Part shown: in pieces, positions 1-6,943 of the stretch
How the letters are laid out: each line of letters opens with the position of its first letter
Position numbering within the stretch: position 1 is the first letter of the stretch
Assembly (NCBI RefSeq): GCF_032842345.1
Contig: NZ_WBKO01000001.1
Coordinates: forward strand, 1,240,001 to 1,304,000
DNA from: Methanoculleus caldifontis
GTDB lineage: Archaea > Halobacteriota > Methanomicrobia > Methanomicrobiales > Methanoculleaceae
Reading direction: 5' to 3'
DNA: 64,000 bases
Position numbers and translations under genes: made by a program
Notes under the pieces: generated by a model
Database searches by the model: none
Told to the model about the DNA's origin: nothing
Seen by the model: only the letters and a program-made list of their open reading frames with translations

Positions 1-27
1 AGGCCGGTTCGCCTCCCCGCCCTGCGT

Positions 28-795
28 CTAGACGATCAGCCGCCTCCGCATCAGCCTGATGGCAAGGACGAAGAAGACCACGGTCGCGACTGCTATCCAG
101 GCGAGGTTGAGGAGGTTTGCCGGCGCAAACGCCGCGAGGGTGATTGCCCGGTTGATGCTGACGACGTGCGTGAGCGGGAGCACGGCGAGGGCGAAGTACC
201 GGATCGGCTCCGGGAGCAGTTCCAGAGGGAAGAACGTCCCCGAGAAGAGGAACATCGGGGTGATGAAGAGGAACGAGGGGTAGTTCAGCGCGTCGATGCC
301 CGGCGTGATCGCCGTGAAGCACATCCCGATGGCTGCGAAGAGGAGGCCGGCCAGGCAGGCGAAGGGGATGAGGAGGAGGGACGACGGCATGGCCACGACG
401 TCGAAGAGGAGGAGGACCGGGAGCATCAGTGTTGCGTAGATCGCGCCCCGGGTGGCGCCCCAGAACATCTCCCCCGCGATCACCTCGTCGATGCTGACCG
501 GTGTGGCGATGATGGCGTCAAACGTCTTCTGGTAGTACATCCGGACGAACGACGAGTAGGTGCACTCGAAGAAGGATGAGTACATCACCGATATCGAGAC
601 GAGCGCCGGCGCGATGAAGACCGGATAGGGTATCCCGTCGACCGCCTCGACGTAGGTGCCGAGGCCGAACCCCAGCGCCAGGAGGTAGAGGACCGGCTCG
701 ACGAACGGGGGGATGAAGTTCACCCGGTAGGTCCTGATGAAGGCGTCCCAGTTCCTCCGCCAGACGCTTTGCACCCTGCCGGAGATATCGATCAT
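28..795 (-). CDS. ABC-2 type exporter permease
   Basis: A 255-residue integral membrane protein with about six hydrophobic segments and a cytoplasmic N-terminus rich in Arg/Trp. This is the usual size and layout of ABC-2 (NodJ/DrrB-like) permeases, which form the transmembrane half of a drug, lipid or polysaccharide exporter. The hydrophobic hairpin with the phrase FSGTFFPLE near residue 185 is typical of the family. The ATG at 795 lies seven bases after the stop of the ATPase gene, so the two form one operon and should assemble as a 2+2 transporter. The substrate cannot be told from sequence. Confidence 0.9.
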   Translation of the reverse strand: MIDISGRVQSVWRRNWDAFIRTYRVNFIPPFVEPVLYLLALGFGLGTYVEAVDGIPYPVFIAPALVSISVMYSSFFECTYSSFVRMYYQKTFDAIIATPVSIDEVIAGEMFWGATRGAIYATLMLPVLLLFDVVAMPSSLLLIPFACLAGLLFAAIGMCFTAITPGIDALNYPSFLFITPMFLFSGTFFPLELLPEPIRYFALAVLPLTHVVSINRAITLAAFAPANLLNLAWIAVATVVFFVLAIRLMRRRLIV

Positions 796-802
796 GGTCC
801 GC

Positions 803-1714
803 TCACTCCCGCAGGGTGCGGCCTGTCAGCCGCAGGAAGACGTCCTCAAGGGTCGCAGGGCGGACGGTCACCGCCGCCTCGTGCCGGCAGACCTCGAGGA
901 GGTCGCGTGCCACGTCGTGGGGGCGGTCCGTGAAGATCTGGAGCTGATCGCCGGCAGGGTCGTAGTCCACGCCGAGGTCGTTCAAGCGGGCGACCACCTT
1001 CTCCGTCCGCTCGACTTCGACGACCTCGCCCCCCGCATGCTCCCTGATGAGGTCTGCCGGGGGCCCTTCGACGAGGATCTTCCCGTGGTCCATGATCACA
1101 AGCCGGTCGCAGAGCCGCTCGGCTTCGTCCAGGTAGTGCGTGGTGAGGACGAGGGTGTTCCCCTGCGCCTGAAGGCTCCGGAGTTTCTCCCAGATCAGGT
1201 GCCGCGCCTGCGGGTCGAGGCCGATGGTGGGCTCGTCGAGGATGAGCAGTTCGGGTGCGTTGATCAGGGCCCGGGCGATGATCAGCCGCCGTTTCATCCC
1301 GCCGGAGAGCTTCTCGATCAGGACGTCCCGCTTCTCCTCAAGCTGCATGAACGTGAGGAGTTCTTCCGCCCGGCGTTCCGCCTCCTGCTTCTCGATGCCG
1401 AAGTAGCGGGCGTACACGAGCAGGTTCCGGTAGGCCGAGAAGTCGGGGTCGAGATTGGTCTCCTGGGGCACCACGCCGAGGCGGTTCTTGATCTCCCGCG
1501 GGTGCGTATCCGTATCCAGCCCAAAGACCTGCAGGGTGCCGCTGGATTTCGGGGAGATGCACTGGATCATCTTCATGGTCGTCGTCTTTCCTGCCCCGTT
1601 CGGGCCGAGAAATCCGAATACCTCTCCCTTCCTGACGTGAAAGTTGATGCGGTCGACCGCGGTGAGATCCTCAAACCGCTTGAAGAGGTCGCGGGCTACG
1701 ATGATGTCTCCGAT
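803..1714 (-). CDS. ABC exporter ATP-binding protein, apparent ATC start
   Basis: NodI/DrrA-like ATPase of about 303 residues that powers the downstream permease. Visible motifs are Walker A (GPNGAGKTTT, about residue 40), the Q-loop region VVPQETN, the signature LSGGMKRRL, Walker B LLILDEPT and the H-loop TTHYLDEAE. The first ATG (1576) lies just after Walker A and cannot be the start. Between it and the in-frame stop at 1736-1738 there is no ATG, GTG or TTG. The codon aligned with the usual start of the family (x-G-D-I-I-V-A-R-D-L) is ATC at 1714-1712, eight bases after a good Shine-Dalgarno (GGGAGG). The start is therefore either a rare ATC start or a start-codon mutation. Confidence 0.85.
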   Translation of the reverse strand: MGDIIVARDLFKRFEDLTAVDRINFHVRKGEVFGFLGPNGAGKTTTMKMIQCISPKSSGTLQVFGLDTDTHPREIKNRLGVVPQETNLDPDFSAYRNLLVYARYFGIEKQEAERRAEELLTFMQLEEKRDVLIEKLSGGMKRRLIIARALINAPELLILDEPTIGLDPQARHLIWEKLRSLQAQGNTLVLTTHYLDEAERLCDRLVIMDHGKILVEGPPADLIREHAGGEVVEVERTEKVVARLNDLGVDYDPAGDQLQIFTDRPHDVARDLLEVCRHEAAVTVRPATLEDVFLRLTGRTLRE

Positions 1715-1723
1715 TGTTTCTTC

Positions 1724-1730
1724 CTCCCTG
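1724..1730 (-). promoter_or_regulatory. Shine-Dalgarno deciding the ATPase start
   Basis: AGGGAGG on the minus strand, eight bases before the ATC at 1714. It fixes the expected initiation site of the ABC ATPase gene even though no standard start codon is present. Confidence 0.6.
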
Positions 1731-1913
1731 GGAGGTCATGAGGTCGTGCCGATAGAACATTCTTTCGCCTGCCTGCTACCCGGCCCTCCCCCGCGTGCAT
1801 GCACGCCGATCCCGGAGGGCCGGGCCGGAATTCTCTCCGCCCCGCCCTGCGTCCCGCACTCTTTTTGCCCGGAGAGAACCGAGTATTGTAATTCATCTGG
1901 ATGCGATGATACC

Positions 1914-2357
1914 ATGATCGACGGTGCTGAGGGATACGCCGGGGCGGGCAGGGCCATCTACCCGTCCGACGCGATATATGTCGGTTCGACGGACAACCGC
2001 GGCCGCGGGATCTTCGCCCGCAGGGATCTTGCGGCCGGCGAGTTGATCGAGGTCTGCCCGGTGATCGTGCTCGGCGGGGCGGACGAACAGGAACTCCTTG
2101 ATAAGACGCATCTCTTCGATTACTACTTCGCGTGGGGAGAGCACCAGGAACTGGCCGCCGTTGCGCTCGGCTACGGGTCGCTCTTCAATCACTCCTACCA
2201 TGCAAACGCGGATCACGTCTGCGACGTCGCGAGGGGCCAGATCCGTATCTACGCTCACCGCGGTATCCGGCGGGGCGAGGAGATCACCATCAACTACGGC
2301 GGCCGGCCCGACTGCCCCGACCCGGTCTGGTTCGACGTGGCGGACGAGGGTGAATAA
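1914..2357 (+). CDS. Small SET-domain protein
   Basis: A 147-residue protein that is essentially a bare SET domain. The N-terminal strand with GRGIFARRDLAAGE is followed by the cofactor and active-site motif LFNHSYHANADH (the NHS.xxN box) and EITINYGG. SET domains transfer methyl groups from S-adenosylmethionine to protein lysines; small archaeal versions are known, but the substrate here is unknown. The start is the ATG at 1914. The longer reading frame upstream overlaps the divergent ABC operon and looks like GC-rich shadow sequence. Confidence 0.8.
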   Translation: MIDGAEGYAGAGRAIYPSDAIYVGSTDNRGRGIFARRDLAAGELIEVCPVIVLGGADEQELLDKTHLFDYYFAWGEHQELAAVALGYGSLFNHSYHANADHVCDVARGQIRIYAHRGIRRGEEITINYGGRPDCPDPVWFDVADEGE

Positions 2358-2714
2358 CCCCCGCCCGGTTTTCACGGAGATCCCGGCCCTCCCATGCCGG
2401 GGGTTGCCTGAACCGTAGATCGGCTCATGGGGATGACCTCCCGGTTACTACAGGGAGGGTGCCGGGATCTCCAGTGGAATCCCGGGGGTATCCGGGGATC
2501 ACCGGTGGTCCGGGGGCGCCTCTATAGTTCTCCTGCCGCCTGCCGTCTCCCGGGGAGGTCCTGCCGCCGGATTGAACCCTCGGGGAACTTCCTTTATCTC
2601 GAGGAGATCTTCGGGGCCGGAGGAAGACCTGCGGCGGCAGCGGGGATTCCGGCCGTACGGGTGGATATCCCGGCTCTCTCTCACCCCGTAGCCCGACCCG
2701 GCCGCAGCCGGTGT
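2358..2714. other. Intergenic region without recognisable gene
   Basis: About 360 bases between the SET gene and the convergent exported-protein gene. Reading frames here are uninterrupted only because of high GC. I see no protein family, tRNA or clear hairpin. Confidence 0.5.
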
Positions 2715-3212
2715 CTACCTCCTGATGACCAGCTGCACCTGCTCGGTCCGCACGAGACCGCCGCCGCTCGCGGTCACCGTGGCGTCCACCCTCGCCGTGG
2801 AGACGAGGGGCGGGAGATCGGGGGCTGCGAACTCGTACCTGAGCGGAGGGTAGGGCGGGGAGACCATGGCAAGGTCACGGGTGTCGCGGTATACGCCCCC
2901 GAGCGCCGTAGCGGAGACCCTGACCTGTACGGGCTCGGAGAAGCCGTTCTCGGGCAGCACCGTGAGCGTGAACCTGATCGCGTCGCCGGACCGGGCCGTG
3001 GCGGTTGCGGGCGTCACGCTGATCGAGAACGAGCCGGACGCGCCCGTCACCGGTCTTCCCGTCATGACCGGTCTTCCGGGTCCCTCCTGCACCGGTTCCG
3101 GCTGTCCGCGGGGTGCGACCTCGTCCATGAGGAGTCCGTAGAGGACGACGGTGCCGGTGAGCGCGACGCAGAGGAGGGCCGCGACCAGGAGGGGGGAGTA
3201 TTCTCGTGCCAT
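2715..3212 (-). CDS. Membrane-anchored extracellular beta-sandwich protein
   Basis: A 165-residue protein with an N-terminal hydrophobic segment (about residues 8-29) that would anchor it with the C-terminal part outside. A Pro/Gly-rich linker leads to a domain from about residue 60 with alternating beta-strand pattern (FSISVTPATATARSGDAIRFTLTV), like an Ig/CARDB-type fold. No catalytic motif is visible, and I do not recognise a named family. It appears monocistronic, with a BoxA about 52 bases upstream of the ATG at 3212. Confidence 0.7.
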   Translation of the reverse strand: MAREYSPLLVAALLCVALTGTVVLYGLLMDEVAPRGQPEPVQEGPGRPVMTGRPVTGASGSFSISVTPATATARSGDAIRFTLTVLPENGFSEPVQVRVSATALGGVYRDTRDLAMVSPPYPPLRYEFAAPDLPPLVSTARVDATVTASGGGLVRTEQVQLVIRR

Positions 3213-3263
3213 AATGCCGGTGCCCCGGCGCTCCCGGGGAACTTACGCCGGGGAGCGTTGCCG

Positions 3264-3275
3264 GGATATTTATGC
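3264..3275 (-). promoter_or_regulatory. BoxA (TATA) promoter of the 2715-3212 gene
   Basis: GCATAAATATCC on the minus strand, AT-rich inside GC-rich flanks, at a distance that would give a leader of roughly 25-30 bases. Confidence 0.45.
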
Positions 3276-3395
3276 GTTGCCGCTCTCTGGATCCATGAGC
3301 CGCACAGGCCGATCCGTGGCTGCCTGTACGGGACGAGACTTCTCAATGTTCTATGCGGGCCGGGGCTCGCCGCTTCTGCCGGGTGAACGGGTCTC

Positions 3396-3605
3396 TCAGT
3401 CGACGGCAACCATCACCTCTGTCGACTTCACCACGGCGTAGACCGCTTTACCGGCGGCAAGCCCGAGTTCCTCCACGGACTTCTTTGTGATGACCGCAGT
3501 GAGTTCCCCGCCGCCGTCCAGAGCAATGACGACCTCCGCGGTGACGACGCCTTCATTCACAGCCTTTACTCTTCCCGGGAGCTGGTTTCTTGCGCTCAAT
3601 TTCAT
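3396..3605 (-). CDS. Molybdopterin-binding (Mop/TOBE) protein
   Basis: A 69-residue protein that is a single Mop domain. It begins MKLSARNQLPGRV, with the typical SARN.L.G.V signature, and has the strand pattern VTAEVVIALDGGGELTAVIT ending in the KSVEELGL helix. Mop proteins bind molybdate or tungstate oxyanions as oligomers and serve as storage or sensor proteins, which suits a methanogen with Mo/W formylmethanofuran dehydrogenase. The start is the ATG at 3605; the longer open frame upstream is GC shadow. It has its own promoter with an inverted repeat. Confidence 0.88.
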   Translation of the reverse strand: MKLSARNQLPGRVKAVNEGVVTAEVVIALDGGGELTAVITKKSVEELGLAAGKAVYAVVKSTEVMVAVD

Positions 3606-3633
3606 GGCGCACCGCGGTCCGGCAGCCTGAACC

Positions 3634-3656
3634 ATATAAGTTTCGATCTCCGAAAC
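3634..3656 (-). promoter_or_regulatory. BoxA with overlapping inverted repeat, mop promoter
   Basis: On the minus strand CTTATATGG forms a BoxA about 30-40 bases before the mop ATG. Directly upstream lies a perfect 6-bp inverted repeat (GTTTCG and CGAAAC at 3640-3645 and 3651-3656, spacer 5). A repressor bound there would cover the BRE/BoxA. Confidence 0.45.
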
Positions 3657-3753
3657 CGTGCAGGAGACCGTGGTGAACGAGGGCCGATTACTGTGATCTG
3701 CTCTCTCCCCTTGATGGGGGTGTAAAAATTGGCGGGGCCGTACGCGCCCCGGG

Positions 3754-4761
3754 TCATGCCGCATCGATCCGGCGCATGAACTCCCGCACGGCGGCGAGGT
3801 AGGCATCGGTGGCTTCGAGATGGTGCTCGTGCGAGGCGTCTTCAAAGACCGCCAGTTCCGATCCCGGCACCAGACTCTGGAAATATGCCAGGGTCGCGGG
3901 CGGCGCTTCGTCGTGCTCCCCGCAGGTGAAGAGCACCGGGACCGGGATATCGGCGAGCCGGCCGGTGACGTTGAACGTCCGGAGCGTTCCGGTACAGGTG
4001 AACTCGCTCGGCCCCCACATGCCGAGATAGACCGGGAGGGAGAGTTTCTCAAACGTCCTGTTCAGGCAGTCGGGCCAGGCGGGGAGCCTGCAGACGTGCC
4101 GGGCGTAGTATGCCCCCATCGCCTCCTGGTATTTTGGGGTGTCGAAGTTCCCGGTCGACTCGGCTTTTCGGACGGTCTCCTGGATCTCTTCGGGGAACGC
4201 CGCCAGGTACGCCTGCTGGTCGGCGATCCACCGGCCGGTATCCAGGAGGGGCGCGGAGAGGATCAGGCTCTCCACGCCGTCGGACTCCGGGGAGAGCGCG
4301 TATGCGGCTGCGAGCCCTCCTCCCCAGGACTGGCCGAGGAGGTGCACCCGGCGAAGGCCGAGCGCGTCGCGGACCTCGCCGACCTCCGCGACGTAGCGCT
4401 CCACCGTCAGGAGGGAGGGGTCGTCGGGCCGGTCGGAGTTCCCGCAGCCGAGCTGGTCGTAGAAGACGACCGGCCTCTCGTCCGCGAGGGCCTCGAGCGG
4501 CTCAAGGTAGTCGTGCGATGCCCCCGGCCCCCCGTGGAGGACCAGGAGGGGCGTTCCGGCGCTGCTCCTGCCGACGACCCTGAACCAGACGCGGCCGCCG
4601 GTGACGTCGATGTAGCCTTCATGGGTGTCGCCCCCGGACTTCGTTATGGAGACGTTCGATCGGTCGTCCGTTCCGTCTGTCGTGATGCAGAGCGCGAGCA
4701 GCGCCGCTGCAGCCGTAAAAAAGAGTAGCAGCATGAGATATCCCCGGTACCTGTCTGGCAT
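3754..4761 (-). CDS. Membrane-anchored S33 alpha/beta hydrolase (proline iminopeptidase-like)
   Basis: A 335-residue protein with an N-terminal hydrophobic anchor (about residues 9-27), then an alpha/beta hydrolase domain. The oxyanion motif HGGPGASHDYL, the nucleophile elbow GQSWGGG, the acid region around GEHDEAPP and the catalytic His in EDASHEHHLE all match the S33 prolyl aminopeptidase/tricorn-interacting-factor group. It probably trims N-terminal residues from peptides at the outer face of the membrane. The ATG at 4761 is the first residue before the anchor. It stands alone, facing the mop gene direction. Confidence 0.85.
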   Translation of the reverse strand: MPDRYRGYLMLLLFFTAAAALLALCITTDGTDDRSNVSITKSGGDTHEGYIDVTGGRVWFRVVGRSSAGTPLLVLHGGPGASHDYLEPLEALADERPVVFYDQLGCGNSDRPDDPSLLTVERYVAEVGEVRDALGLRRVHLLGQSWGGGLAAAYALSPESDGVESLILSAPLLDTGRWIADQQAYLAAFPEEIQETVRKAESTGNFDTPKYQEAMGAYYARHVCRLPAWPDCLNRTFEKLSLPVYLGMWGPSEFTCTGTLRTFNVTGRLADIPVPVLFTCGEHDEAPPATLAYFQSLVPGSELAVFEDASHEHHLEATDAYLAAVREFMRRIDAA

Positions 4762-5054
4762 GGTCGAACCCCGGTATGCCCGGCCTGATCCCGGCCGCCT
4801 TTCCGGTATGTGCTCTGAAGATTGTTTGTCGGGGCATCTCTACAAAAGTTCCGAAACGAACCAGAGTCCCCGACGGTTCTCCGGCGCCCCTTCACCTTCG
4901 GGTTCGTGCGGCCGGGCCTGATCCGGTGCAGCGGCCGCGGATCCCCTGTCCGGCCGCGGATTCCGGACACATTCCGGACATTCGCCGCCCCGGCCCCGGG
5001 TTGAATCCGGCACATTTAGATATTCGATCCGATCCTCACTCTTCTGTGAGTGTG

Positions 5055-6644
5055 ATGAACTTCCTGCGCATTGGTATCTTCCTCTTCTGCGTAATCCTGA
5101 GCGTGCCTGCCGTGGCCGCCGGAAACCTTGCCATTACGGAGCCTTCGGAGAACGAGACCGCTTTCGCCGAGATGCGGGACTTCTATGTCTACGGGGTCTT
5201 TCCGGAGCCCCTGGCGCACCCCGGCAACATCCGCGTCGTCCTCAAAGACGAGAGCGGCGCGGTTGTCCGGACGGTGATGAGCTGCGTCAACGAGAGCGGC
5301 GTTACGCCGGAGACCTCGGTGGATATGAGCCTTGTTCCGAGTAGCTGGGGAGACATCCTCGCTCCCGACGCCGTCACGGAGCCCGGGGGAGTTACGAACG
5401 GCAGCAACAAGGTGCTGGTGACCGATACCTACTACCTCGCCCTGGTGCAGGGCGGCGCGACCCGGGAGATGGGGAGCTACACCGATATCAGCGGCGGGAC
5501 GCTCGCGCCGATCACGCGGGACCTGACCGCCGGAGCCTACACGCTGGTCGTCGAGGGGCTGGACGGGGATCTGGCCGGCGAGAGGGCGGAGAAGGAGATC
5601 GTCTTCGGCACGACCCATGCGTCGCTTGGCTCGTTCCGCCCCGATGCGAATAAGCAGAACGTGATCGGCTGGGCGGAGGAGAAGGCACCCCCGCTGCGTG
5701 TATACCTCAACTGGTTCCCGGGATACTTCCGGCTCGGCGAGGCCGGGTACGAGATCCCGGACCGGTGGCAGGCGAACAACGCCGTCGAGGTGGCAAACGA
5801 TCTCGCGGGGACGACGATCGATACCGTCGCCGCCGCAGAGAACGACTGCCTCGTCTACAACATCGGCAACACCTCCGCGACCCTCCAGGTCGAACTTGCC
5901 GCAATCCTCAAGAACGGCCTTGAGGACTCCGGTGGTATGACGTTCACGCACTACGATATCGGCGAGCCCTCGATGGCGTGGACCGACCGGGCGACCGGCA
6001 CGGCCGCGTCGGCGACGGGGAGGCCGGCGGTCTACCCTGCCGGGACCCGGGTCGTCTACACCCGTGCGGAGATCACGGACGGGCCGGTGCGGGAGAACTA
6101 CTTCAATACGGTGATAAACGATACCCGGAAGACCGTCGATACGACGCCGATGCAGGTGACGGTCGTGCAGGGGGAGAACCTGACCTTCTACGGGGTGACG
6201 CGGCCGATTGCAACGACGCTGACGGGCGCCGGGAGCGCCTGCCGCTACATCCCCGACGACCGGATCGCCACCTACGTCTACGAGAACGAGACGCTTGGGG
6301 CGTTCACGTTCACCGGCTGCCTGGTGCGCGAGTTCGACGGCGGGTATCTCGGGTATGCCAACTACGAGTTCGGGCATGCGTTTACGGAGACCGCGGCGAT
6401 GCCCGTGGGGAGATGGCTGCTCGCGGTGAGCGCCTACAACACGACCGGGGCCTTCGTGGAGAGGACGAACGGGACGATCGAACTCGAGATGACGGCACCG
6501 TCGCCGGAGATTCCTCCGCCCACGGCGGGGGTTGCTGCGGTGGCGGCGCCTGCATCGACGAGGGCGCCGGCGGAGGCGCCGGGGTTCGGGGTTGTCCTGG
6601 CGCTCGCGGGGCTTCTGGTGGCGGCCGGGGTCCGGCGGGGGTGA
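5055..6644 (+). CDS. DUF3821 surface glycoprotein with PGF-CTERM sorting signal
   Basis: A 529-residue exported protein. It has an N-terminal signal peptide (MNFLRIGIFLFCVILSVPAVAA), a large extracellular region starting AITEPSENETAFAEMRDFYVYG that matches DUF3821 proteins of Methanomicrobiales, and several N-x-S/T sequons. A Pro/Ala/Thr-rich stalk leads to a C-terminal tripartite signal: the PGFG motif, a hydrophobic helix and a final Arg-Arg pair. That signal is recognised by archaeosortase A, which cleaves it and attaches a lipid. The ATG at 5055 fits the signal peptide; a BoxA-like TTTAGATA lies near 5015. No archaeosortase gene is in the window. Confidence 0.9.
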   Translation: MNFLRIGIFLFCVILSVPAVAAGNLAITEPSENETAFAEMRDFYVYGVFPEPLAHPGNIRVVLKDESGAVVRTVMSCVNESGVTPETSVDMSLVPSSWGDILAPDAVTEPGGVTNGSNKVLVTDTYYLALVQGGATREMGSYTDISGGTLAPITRDLTAGAYTLVVEGLDGDLAGERAEKEIVFGTTHASLGSFRPDANKQNVIGWAEEKAPPLRVYLNWFPGYFRLGEAGYEIPDRWQANNAVEVANDLAGTTIDTVAAAENDCLVYNIGNTSATLQVELAAILKNGLEDSGGMTFTHYDIGEPSMAWTDRATGTAASATGRPAVYPAGTRVVYTRAEITDGPVRENYFNTVINDTRKTVDTTPMQVTVVQGENLTFYGVTRPIATTLTGAGSACRYIPDDRIATYVYENETLGAFTFTGCLVREFDGGYLGYANYEFGHAFTETAAMPVGRWLLAVSAYNTTGAFVERTNGTIELEMTAPSPEIPPPTAGVAAVAAPASTRAPAEAPGFGVVLALAGLLVAAGVRRG

Positions 6645-6943
6645 GGGGGTGGGGCCCTTCTTTTTGTCTTTCCGGGAAGGGGGCCGGGAGTATCCGGAGC
6701 AACGCTGGATGAGCTGGACGGAGAACTATGGGGGGCTTTTGGGCGGCTCCGTAGTGTATCAGGTCTCTGAAAGGGCCTATCGAGCATCCTCATGCACTTG
6801 CCGGGCTGCTTCTGACGTAATTGGCTTCCTACTCATGATCCTGGTTGGCGTCATCCCACGTAAAGCCCCTGGTGCGGAGCAGGCTCCGAACCTCGGCACC
6901 AATCTCAAGATGCTGCATGATCAGTCAATCGGGCTCTTTTGAT
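6645..6943. other. Intergenic region at the trailer end of the CRISPR array
   Basis: About 300 bases. A T-run at 6660-6665 just after the surface-protein gene could end its transcript. The rest holds only short open frames. One minus-strand stretch reads as a plausible peptide fragment (EVRSLLRTRGFTWDDAN) with nearby stops, so it may be gene debris. No intact gene is seen. Confidence 0.4.

Noticed and set aside
3606-4052. Upstream extension of the Mop gene to 4052
   Set aside because: The extension overlaps the S33 hydrolase gene in another frame and is Arg/Ser-rich shadow sequence.
5016-6377. Long minus-strand reading frame (453 codons) opposite the DUF3821 gene
   Set aside because: Arg/Gly/Pro-rich peptide with no family resemblance; mirror of a GC-rich coding strand.
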